Made by a program: the position numbers and the translations under genes. Below, one piece after another: positions 57,615 to 64,000 of a stretch of DNA of 64,000 nt (position 1 is its first letter; every line of letters starts with the position of its first letter). The notes under the pieces were generated by a model, which worked only from the letters and a program-made list of their open reading frames with translations, made no database searches and had not been told where the DNA came from. Source of the stretch: Flavobacterium hibernum (lineage in GTDB: Bacteria; Bacteroidota; Bacteroidia; Flavobacteriales; Flavobacteriaceae); contig NZ_JPRK01000027.1 of the NCBI RefSeq assembly GCF_000832125.1, forward strand, positions 1 through 64,000. Reading direction: 5' to 3'.

Positions 57615-58502
57615 ATGAAAATTACCAAACCAAGATTAGCCTTAATCTGCGGAATACTTTGCATTTCGATATTCCCCATATTGGTTAAACTTAAATTAGC
57701 GCCAGGATTAATTTCGGCTTTTTATAGAATGTTTTTTGCTTTGGTATTTCTATTGCCTTATGTATTAATTACAAAAAGCTTTAAACTTCCAAAGACAAAA
57801 TTCTTGCTTTTGGCAGTGCTTTGTGGTGTATTATTTTCGTCAGATGTTGCCGTTTGGAATATCGCCATTCAGGATTCAAGCGCGACTCAAGCTTCGTTGC
57901 TTACCAACTTATCGCCAGTTTGGGTTGGAATTGGTTCATTTTTATTTTTAAAATCAAAACCCGCAACCAACTTCTGGATTGGAACCGTTGTTTCTTTATT
58001 TGGGATGGTCACTTTGGTTGGATTTGAGTTTTTTATAGATCTAAATTTCAATCAGGCATTTTTGTTTGCCGTTTTATCCGGCATTCTGTATTCGATTTAT
58101 CTTTTGGTTAGCAAAAATGTATTGTCAGAAATCGATGTGTTGTCTTTTATGACCATTAGTTTATTTGCATCGAGTATTTATTTAGGAATTCTATGTTATG
58201 CTTTAAACCAACCTTTTACAGGGTTTACAGACACTGGCTGGTTTGTTTTGGTGCTTCAAGCAGTAATATGTCAATTGTGCGCTTGGCTTTCGATAAGTTA
58301 TGCTACACAACATATGCGCGCAACTAGAGTTTCGCTTAGTTTATTGAGTCAGGCAATAATAACATCTATATTGGCTTGGTTGTTTTTGGAAGAAAAAATA
58401 ACTTTACAAATGATTATTGGCGGAATCGTTTTATTATTCGGAATTAGAATTACGTTTTACGATAAAACAATTTCTCTGAAAAAGCTTTTTGCTAAGAATT
58501 AA
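57615..58502 (+). CDS. EamA family transporter
   Basis: A 295-residue inner-membrane protein of the drug/metabolite transporter superfamily, with ten predicted helices in two EamA repeats (about 8-135 and 148-280). Typical parts are AFYRMFFALVFLLPYV, WNIAIQDSSATQASLLTNLSPVWVGIGSFLFL and THMRATRVSLSLLSQAIITSILAWLFLEEKIT. Likely a metabolite exporter; substrate unknown. Single gene. Confidence 0.92.
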   Translation: MKITKPRLALICGILCISIFPILVKLKLAPGLISAFYRMFFALVFLLPYVLITKSFKLPKTKFLLLAVLCGVLFSSDVAVWNIAIQDSSATQASLLTNLSPVWVGIGSFLFLKSKPATNFWIGTVVSLFGMVTLVGFEFFIDLNFNQAFLFAVLSGILYSIYLLVSKNVLSEIDVLSFMTISLFASSIYLGILCYALNQPFTGFTDTGWFVLVLQAVICQLCAWLSISYATQHMRATRVSLSLLSQAIITSILAWLFLEEKITLQMIIGGIVLLFGIRITFYDKTISLKKLFAKN

Positions 58503-58801
58503 AATTGCGAGATGGTAGACGGATAACACAGATTAACGTAGATTTCTCTTAGATTTTGATAAAAGAGTTTCACGCAGATTTTACAGATTTAAGCAGATCA
58601 ATATTGGTTTTTTTAATCTTTAAAATCATTATAATCTGCGGCAAAAAAAATTCGTGAAATTCGTGAAATTCGTGGCGAAAAAACTCTACGTAGATTTGCC
58701 AGATAAAGCAGATTATTTGTAAAAATCTTTGAAATGATTATAATCTGTGGCAAAAAATTAGTGACAAAAAAAACTAAAACAAACTTGAAACAAAAAACAT
58801 T
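58503..58801. repeat. Spacer with 109-base direct repeat and TTCGTGAAA tandem
   Basis: AATCTTTAAAATCATTATAATCTG (two halves) at 58615-58649 recurs, slightly changed, at 58724-58757, offset 109 bases. Between them TTCGTGAAA is repeated with period 9 (58651-58675). Upstream are ACGCAGATTTTACAGATTT-type words shared with 36280. No gene is found. Confidence 0.8.
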
Positions 58802-59509
58802 ATGTTACATAAAAGCAAAATACCAAATTTAAAAGTAATCGCATTTGATGCCGATGATACTTTGTTTGTAAACGAACCATACTTTCAGGAAACTGAACAT
58901 AAATTTTGCACTTTAATGGAAGATTATCTTTCGCATCAAGGCATTTCGCAAGAATTATTTAAAATCGAAATTGCAAATCTGCCTTTGTACGGATACGGAA
59001 TTAAAGGATATATACTTTCGATGATAGAAGCTGCAATGAATATTTCGAACAATACAATTCCTATTGAAGTTATCGAAAAGATTATTCAATACGGAAAAGA
59101 ATTACTAGAAAAACCAATCGAACTTCTTGACGGTGTCGAAGATACTTTGCAAGCGCTACACGGAAAATACAAATTGGTTGTTGCTACAAAAGGCGATTTA
59201 AAAGATCAGCACAGTAAATTGCATCGTTCCGGCTTGGGACATTATTTTCATCATATCGAGGTAATGTCAGACAAACAGGAAATCGATTACGAAAAACTTT
59301 TGGGACGTTTAGACATTAAAGCTCACGAGTTTTTAATGATCGGGAATTCATTAAAATCTGATGTTCTACCAGTTTTAGGAATTGGTGGCTATGCCGTACA
59401 TATTCCGTTTCATACGACTTGGGAACACGAAAAAATCAATCACAAAATAGAACACGAACATTTTAGTTCGTTCGAAAAAATTACTGAAGTACTTCTGAAC
59501 TTATCATAA
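58802..59509 (+). CDS. HAD family hydrolase
   Basis: A 235-residue phosphatase-like protein of the haloacid dehalogenase family. Motif I is KVIAFDADDTLFVNEPYF (DxDxT), motif II LVVATKGDLKDQ (Thr), and motifs III/IV DYEKLL and FLMIGNSLKSDVLPVLG (GDS-like, with GNS). The cap is helical (about 20-120). It overlaps by one base with the following acyltransferase gene, so the two are coupled. Substrate unknown. Confidence 0.9.
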   Translation: MLHKSKIPNLKVIAFDADDTLFVNEPYFQETEHKFCTLMEDYLSHQGISQELFKIEIANLPLYGYGIKGYILSMIEAAMNISNNTIPIEVIEKIIQYGKELLEKPIELLDGVEDTLQALHGKYKLVVATKGDLKDQHSKLHRSGLGHYFHHIEVMSDKQEIDYEKLLGRLDIKAHEFLMIGNSLKSDVLPVLGIGGYAVHIPFHTTWEHEKINHKIEHEHFSSFEKITEVLLNLS

Positions 59510-60135
59510 TGAAAACACTTTTAGATTTAGAAAACTGGAATAGAAAAGAACATTTTGCACATTTCTGTAAAATGGAAGAGCCTTTTTTTGGTGTCACGGT
59601 AGAAATTGATTGTACACAAGCTTACAAAACCGCAAAAGAACTAAAAACGTCTTTTTTTATTTACTATTTGCACAAAACATTAGTTGCAGTAAATGCGATC
59701 GAAAATTTTAAATACCGAATTGCTGACGGTAAAATTTATATAAACAATCAAATTGATGCCTCGGCTACAATTGGTCGTGAAGACGGCACTTTTGGATTTT
59801 CATTAATTGAATACAATCCAGATTTTAAAATATTCGAGCAAACGGCTTTGACCGAAATTGAACGCATTCAAAACACAACCGGTCTTTTTACAAGATCATT
59901 TGATAATGATAATCTAATTCATTTTTCTGCGATTCCGTGGCTAAATTTCACATCGCTTTCACATGCAAGAAGTTATACGTTTCCGGATAGTTGTCCAAAA
60001 ATTTCATTTGGAAAAATGATCACTTCAGAAGCTGGTAAAAAAACCATTTCAATGTCTGTTCATGTTCATCACGGATTAATGGATGGGTTGCATGTGGGGC
60101 AATTTGTAGATTACTTTCAGGAAATAATGAAATAG
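59509..60135 (+). CDS. Chloramphenicol acetyltransferase-like protein
   Basis: A 208-residue protein with the CAT fold. The catalytic HHxxxDG is HVHHGLMDGLHVG near the C-terminus. Other conserved parts are RKEHFAHFCKMEEPFFGVTVEID, KTSFFIYYLHKTLVAVN and YIPWLNFTSL-like AIPWLNFTSLSHARSY. Family members acetylate small hydroxyl compounds; resistance to chloramphenicol is possible but not implied by sequence. It starts on the stop of the HAD gene. Confidence 0.9.
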   Translation: MKTLLDLENWNRKEHFAHFCKMEEPFFGVTVEIDCTQAYKTAKELKTSFFIYYLHKTLVAVNAIENFKYRIADGKIYINNQIDASATIGREDGTFGFSLIEYNPDFKIFEQTALTEIERIQNTTGLFTRSFDNDNLIHFSAIPWLNFTSLSHARSYTFPDSCPKISFGKMITSEAGKKTISMSVHVHHGLMDGLHVGQFVDYFQEIMK

Positions 60136-60239
60136 TCCAATTAAAAACATACCCTATTATGTTATAATTATGACTTATTTTGGAGAACAATTCTTACAAT
60201 TAATCGTTTGTTTGAGGAAAATTTAAAACTCAAATTACA

Positions 60240-61367
60240 ATGAAAAAAATTGTTATGACTTTGGCGTTTGCTTTGTCTTTAACTTTTGCAAATGCGCAAA
60301 CAGAAAAAAGTTCACCAAACTACAATAAATGGTCTGTAGAATTAGGTGGAGGTTTTACTAAACCTCAACGACCATTATCTGCTGGTTACTCTACGGATAC
60401 TCCAAGCCCATGGGTTGGCGAAATTGGAGTTCGTTATATGTTAAACAACAAATTTGGTTTGAAACTTGATTACGGATACAACAGTTTCAAAAATGGAAAA
60501 GGTTCTATTGGTTTTGATTCAAAATACCAAAGATTAGATTTACAAGGAGTTGCAAACTTAGGCCGCATTATGAACTTTGAAACCTGGACAAATACTTTTG
60601 GCTTATTAGGACATGCAGGTTTTGGTGTTGGTACTTTAACAAGTAATAATTTTAAAGGGAAAGATTGGACTGGTAATTTTATTGCAGGTGTAACCGGACA
60701 AATAAAATTATCTGACAGAATTGCTTTAACTGGAGATTTCTCAAGCATCTTAAATGCCTCACAAGATCATACTTTTGATGGTGTTTATGTTGAAAACAGA
60801 GGTTTTTCAGGTCTTATTTTTAATGGTACAATAGGTTTACAAGTTTACTTAGGTAAAAATCAAAAACATGCTGACTGGGTTGTTATTTCGCAAGAAAATG
60901 ATCTTTCTGCATTAGAAAACAAAATAGCAGAATTACAAAATAAAGTAAACAATACTCCTCCAACAAAAGAGGTAATTGTAGAAAAAGCAGTAATTAATCC
61001 TGCAGTAACTGATAAGGATATCGTTAGAGATATGATCAACGATAAATATTATAGCGTTTATTTTGATTTTAACAAATCTACTCCAATAGAAAACTCTACT
61101 GCTGCAATTGATGTTGTTTTAACTTATTTAAGAAAAAATCCATCAGCTGCTATTGATATCATTGGTTATGCTGATCAAGTTGGTAAATCAGAATACAACG
61201 AGAAATTATCAAATGCAAGAGCTAATAATATTAAAACTATTTTCGAAAAAGCAGGCATCGCATCTTCAAGATTAAATGTTGTTGCTGCTGGAGCTGATAC
61301 CTCTATCCAAAAGGAGTCAGAAGAAGCTAGAAGATTAGCAAGAAGAGTAACTTTTAAAGTAAAATAA
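60240..61367 (+). CDS. OmpA-family outer-membrane protein
   Basis: A 375-residue protein with signal peptide MKKIVMTLAFALSLTFANAQ. Residues about 25-215 form an eight-stranded barrel-like domain (WSVELGGGFTKPQRPLS, GEIGVRYMLNNKFGLKLDYG, GFGVGTLT). A linker with an acidic/Leu-rich coil (about 220-250) leads to a C-terminal OmpA domain (about 265-375): YYSVYFDFNKSTP, IDIIGYADQVGKSEYNEKLSNARANNI and ARRVTFKVK. It should be a structural porin binding peptidoglycan. Followed by a terminator at 61390. Confidence 0.95.
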   Translation: MKKIVMTLAFALSLTFANAQTEKSSPNYNKWSVELGGGFTKPQRPLSAGYSTDTPSPWVGEIGVRYMLNNKFGLKLDYGYNSFKNGKGSIGFDSKYQRLDLQGVANLGRIMNFETWTNTFGLLGHAGFGVGTLTSNNFKGKDWTGNFIAGVTGQIKLSDRIALTGDFSSILNASQDHTFDGVYVENRGFSGLIFNGTIGLQVYLGKNQKHADWVVISQENDLSALENKIAELQNKVNNTPPTKEVIVEKAVINPAVTDKDIVRDMINDKYYSVYFDFNKSTPIENSTAAIDVVLTYLRKNPSAAIDIIGYADQVGKSEYNEKLSNARANNIKTIFEKAGIASSRLNVVAAGADTSIQKESEEARRLARRVTFKVK

Positions 61368-61389
61368 ATTCTTTAAAATATTAAAAACT

Positions 61390-61423
61390 AAGAGCCTTAA
61401 AATTATTTAAGGCTCTTTTTTAT
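61390..61423. terminator. Terminator after the OmpA porin gene
   Basis: Stem AAGAGCCTTAA / TTAAGGCTCTT followed by a T-run, 22 bases after the stop at 61367. Confidence 0.88.
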
Positions 61424-61520
61424 TAAAACAAAATTAATGCTTCTACCCTTCTAAGTTACTATTCTACTTTACTACAGCTTATTTCATTAAATTTGGAATA
61501 ATATTTGTGCATAATAATCC

Positions 61521-63002
61521 ATGAAAAGACTTCTATTTTTTTTGCTTTTAACTTCTAAGTCAATACTGTTAAGCCAAACGGTATTAAACACTTACCCTTT
61601 AAATCTAATCAATCCGTTAGAAGACGGACAGGTTTTAAATTTTGAAGATACCAAAACGCATGAAATTTATATTTTTGCTGCAGATGATAAAAAGATCAAT
61701 ATTTTAAAATACAACAAGTCTTTATTTCTTACCAATCAATTTACTGATACAATAAAAAATCAGGAAAAAAGAATTCTATCCGGATATAGTCTCAGCGAAG
61801 ATGGCAATCCGCTATTATATTGGAGCTCACCAAATTTTAGAAACATTAAAATTGTAAAATACTTTCTTGAAAGTAAAACTTCTAAAGCTTTAAATTTTAA
61901 CCTTCCTGAAGACAACGAATATATTATAACTACGTTTCAAAAAAACAATAATTTCTACATTCTGGGAAAAGAAAGAAACAGTGCACATCTTCTTCTTTAC
62001 CAATTTAACGATGGGAAATGCGAAATAAAAATGTTTGATTTTTCTCCTTTTAAGTTTCAAAACGAAAACGGACAAAATTTAACTTTTAATGCACTGCTTC
62101 GATATTTACCAATTCAAAAAATAGATTCAGATACCTTTAACCCTTTAGACAAAGCCACAAGTATCAATAAAATGTATGTATTAAACGATCATATTCTTTT
62201 AACTTTCGACTATAATTTAAAGAAAACACAAGTTTTTGATCTAAATATAGAAACCTCAAGTATTTCTGAGAAAAATTTTGAACAGCCTGTTTCTAAAAAA
62301 TCATCCAGAACTTCGAATTCTTTTTATAGCGAAAACAAGTTATTTCAAGTTAAAGCAAACAAAGACGAGTTTTTGTTTGACATAAAAGATTATGATTCCG
62401 GAAAGGCAATTAAAAGTATTTCGATCGCGAAAACCGATACTATCAAATTTAAAAACTCACCTTTTTTCATTCAAGTAAACAACGAAAAACCACAGGAAAT
62501 AAAAACCACCAGCAAATTCCTGAAACAATTATCTGGCTTAAGTGTTGGTGTTTCTGTTTTCAAAAATAAAAACATCAATTTGGTAACCTTTGGCGGATTT
62601 ATGGAACAATTTTTTACTGATTTCGCTCCTATTCCGCATGATTACAACGCTATATTCAATTTTGAAAACTCAATAAACGGTCAATATTCTCAAAGCAGAA
62701 TGGTTTCTTTTGATGCAATGTTAAATTCTAATTATGAATTTATAAGCAATCAACAACAGGAACCTTTGGCAATTGACAACATTTACTATTTTATTAGTAT
62801 GAATAAAAATGTGTCGTTACAAAACATTCTGAAACTAAAAGATTACTACCTATTGAGTTATTATGATACTGTTTCTAAACAATATACTATACGCAAATTT
62901 ACAGATGGATATATACGAGAAGACAATGGAAATCCGATCATGAACAAGTCTCAATTCTCAAAACCAGCCAAATTTGAAAAGCTTAAATTTATTGAGAATT
63001 AA
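61521..63002 (+). CDS. Unknown secreted protein (493 aa)
   Basis: A 493-residue protein with a signal peptide (MKRLLFFLLLTSKSILLSQ). The rest is beta-rich, with repeated Phe/Asn/Lys-rich strands such as NTYPLNLINPLEDGQVLNF, YIFAADDKKINILKYN and NMYVLNDHILLTFDYNL. It may form a beta-propeller but no repeat is clear enough to prove this. No enzyme motif was seen. Located between the OmpA porin and ferritin, likely periplasmic or surface. Unknown function. Confidence 0.72.
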   Translation: MKRLLFFLLLTSKSILLSQTVLNTYPLNLINPLEDGQVLNFEDTKTHEIYIFAADDKKINILKYNKSLFLTNQFTDTIKNQEKRILSGYSLSEDGNPLLYWSSPNFRNIKIVKYFLESKTSKALNFNLPEDNEYIITTFQKNNNFYILGKERNSAHLLLYQFNDGKCEIKMFDFSPFKFQNENGQNLTFNALLRYLPIQKIDSDTFNPLDKATSINKMYVLNDHILLTFDYNLKKTQVFDLNIETSSISEKNFEQPVSKKSSRTSNSFYSENKLFQVKANKDEFLFDIKDYDSGKAIKSISIAKTDTIKFKNSPFFIQVNNEKPQEIKTTSKFLKQLSGLSVGVSVFKNKNINLVTFGGFMEQFFTDFAPIPHDYNAIFNFENSINGQYSQSRMVSFDAMLNSNYEFISNQQQEPLAIDNIYYFISMNKNVSLQNILKLKDYYLLSYYDTVSKQYTIRKFTDGYIREDNGNPIMNKSQFSKPAKFEKLKFIEN

Positions 63003-63081
63003 TCCAAATGTGATATGTTTTAGGGTTTTGTAAAAAATGTTCTGAAATATTTTTTCTAACTTTACAAAAAAGACACACATT

Positions 63082-63600
63082 ATGTTATCAAAAAATATTG
63101 AAGCGGCTTTAAACAAGCAAATCCGTATAGAGGCAGAATCTTCGCAAACTTATCTTTCTATGGCTTGTTGGGCTGAAGTACACGGACTAGAAGGAATTGC
63201 ACAATTCATGTACACACAGTCAGATGAAGAGCGTGCACACATGCTAAAATTAGTAAAGTATGTAAACGAACGCGGAGGTCACGCTCAGATTACCGATCTA
63301 AAATCGCCTAAAACATCGTATTCTACTTTTAAAGAAATGTTTGAAGCGCTTTATAACCATGAAATTTTTGTTTCAGAATCTATTAATGAATTGGTACACA
63401 TTACTTTTTCAGAAAAAGATTATGCAACACATAATTTCTTACAATGGTATGTATCAGAACAAATTGAAGAAGAAGCTACGGCAAAATCTATTTTAGATAA
63501 AATTAACTTAATTGGAGACGATAAAGGTGGACTTTACTTGTTTGATCGTGATATTCAGCAACTAACAGTTACAAGTTCGATCGCGATTAACCCAAAATAA
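63082..63600 (+). CDS. Ferritin
   Basis: A 172-residue bacterial ferritin that stores iron as ferric mineral. The ferroxidase ligands are at the standard positions: Glu17, Glu50, His53, Glu94 and Gln127, with Glu130. MACWAEVHGLEGIAQFMYTQSDEERAHMLKLVKYVNERGG is the typical BC stretch. No heme-binding Met as in bacterioferritin is suggested. A TAACTTTA near-match to the -7 element lies at 63056. Followed by a small Lys/Cys-rich ORF. Confidence 0.96.
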   Translation: MLSKNIEAALNKQIRIEAESSQTYLSMACWAEVHGLEGIAQFMYTQSDEERAHMLKLVKYVNERGGHAQITDLKSPKTSYSTFKEMFEALYNHEIFVSESINELVHITFSEKDYATHNFLQWYVSEQIEEEATAKSILDKINLIGDDKGGLYLFDRDIQQLTVTSSIAINPK

Positions 63601-63647
63601 AAAAAGTTAAAGTTTATTTAGAATATATAAAAATAACATTTTTCAAT

Positions 63648-63676
63648 TATATTTGTCTCTGTTTTATAATACAGAG
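63648..63676 (+). promoter_or_regulatory. -7 element and hairpin before the Lys/Cys-rich gene
   Basis: TATATTTG (63648-63655) fits TAnnTTTG. CTCTGT (63657-63662) pairs with ACAGAG (63671-63676), ending 5 bases before the TTG start. The short hairpin may mask or space the start. Confidence 0.5.
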
Positions 63677-63681
63677 GAAAA

Positions 63682-63867
63682 TTGAGCAAGAAAGAAAAAG
63701 ACAAAGACAAGAAAAAGGATAAAAAAAAGAAAAAGAATAAAGCTATCCTTGAGAACATTAAGAAGTTGGAAAACTGTAAATCTTCTTGCTGTGAGAAATA
63801 TAAAAAAAGTGAAAAGAAACGTTGCTCACGTTGTCCTATGTTCGATTTATTCAAAAAAACTGCTTAA
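63682..63867 (+). CDS. Lys-rich, Cys-cluster small protein
   Basis: A 61-residue protein with a TTG start (no in-frame ATG upstream before a stop). It has a poly-Lys/Asp N-terminal third (SKKEKDKDKKKDKKKKKN), a helical middle, and a Cys cluster C32, C36-C37, C48, C51 in NCKSSCCEKY...RCSRCPMF. The Cys pattern could bind zinc or iron-sulfur. It sits downstream of ferritin with its own -7-like element and has a terminator after it. I believe similar small proteins exist in other flavobacteria. Function unknown. Confidence 0.72.
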   Translation: MSKKEKDKDKKKDKKKKKNKAILENIKKLENCKSSCCEKYKKSEKKRCSRCPMFDLFKKTA

Positions 63868-63880
63868 CTAATATATACAA

Positions 63881-63910
63881 AACCCACCAAGAAATTTGGT
63901 GGGTTTTTTG
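63881..63910. terminator. Terminator after the Lys/Cys-rich gene
   Basis: Stem AACCCACCAA / TTGGTGGGTT (10 bases) with a short loop and T-run on the plus strand. Confidence 0.9.
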
Positions 63911-63958
63911 TTTAAATTGCAGTCAGATTTTGATTTTTAAAAGCCTCAAAAATTAATT

Positions 63959-64000
63959 ATGGAAAATAGCACTATCGTACCCAAATCGAGTCTTGATTTT
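63959..64000 (+). CDS. Start of an unidentified gene cut by the window end
   Basis: An ATG at 63959 opens a frame MENSTIVPKSSLDF that runs to the window edge without a stop. The 14 visible codons are too few to name a family. It lies 49 bases after a terminator, a sensible place for a new gene. Low confidence. Confidence 0.3.
   Translation, partial: MENSTIVPKSSLDF

Noticed and set aside
59509..60135. Chloramphenicol resistance gene on a mobile element
   Set aside because: No transposase or repeats flank it, it is coupled to a HAD gene and its base composition matches the neighbours; substrate is not established.

Overview
The window looks like a piece of chromosome from a Flavobacterium-type member of the Bacteroidota. 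Evidence: A+T-rich DNA, Bacteroidota-specific families (DUF4270, DUF4286, a TonB-dependent receptor with a carboxypeptidase-like regulatory domain, a T9SS type A sorting tail, PrcB-like and TraB proteins), an olsF-like bifunctional acyltransferase, few Shine-Dalgarno sites, and many copies of the flavobacterial -7 promoter element TAnnTTTG. No rRNA, tRNA, CRISPR array, phage, transposase or integrase was seen. Most of it is core genome with a short accessory stretch at about 48-54 kb.

Layout. 0.3-8.5 kb: recX, then a minus-strand biotin region (ketosynthase, bioA, bioD, and bioF further upstream) interrupted by a TraB / ECF sigma factor / membrane protein operon and two tiny paralogous membrane proteins. 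8.6-10.5 kb: atpD-atpC. 10.7-15.2 kb: a TonB-dependent receptor with a GDSL-type lipoprotein. 15.5-19.9 kb: a half-size glycogen-synthase-like protein, a DUF4270 lipoprotein and glmS in one operon, divergent from panC-panD. 21.4-25.9 kb: an esterase-fold protein that has lost its serine, radA, and an AsmA-like/GT51 fusion. 26-36 kb: aldo/keto reductase, OmpA lipoprotein, exonuclease III, olsF, DUF805/TM2 membrane proteins, a hydroxyacid dehydrogenase, nhaA, cytochrome c and proC. 36.6-43.4 kb: mgtE-rsmA-DUF4286-TPR-lgt-serS. 43.5-48.3 kb: a TPR protein with T9SS tail, a lipoprotein, a patatin and a DMP19-like protein. 48.6-53.8 kb: small lipoproteins and membrane proteins, including a free-standing TonB-plug-like minidomain, followed by YdeI-like and PhzF-like enzymes. 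53.9-64 kb: CDGSH protein, metG, an unknown small protein, EamA transporter, HAD hydrolase, CAT-like acyltransferase, OmpA porin, a large unknown secreted protein, ferritin and a Lys/Cys-rich small protein.

How the genes work together: biotin synthesis (KS, BioA, BioD, BioF), pantothenate synthesis (PanC, PanD), amino-sugar and cell-wall supply (GlmS, GT51 fusion), lipoprotein maturation (Lgt, serving the many lipoproteins here) and ATP synthesis are the clear metabolic themes.

The most unusual material is partly non-coding. Many spacers hold long imperfect palindromes or word-like repeats of several unrelated families, two structured elements resemble small RNAs, and the leader before a 91-residue unknown gene can fold in mutually exclusive or pseudoknotted ways. 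Among proteins, the half glycogen synthase lacking its nucleotide-sugar loop, the Ser-to-Asp esterase-like protein and the stand-alone plug domain deserve attention. I could not run any search, so family names rest on motif and sequence recognition.
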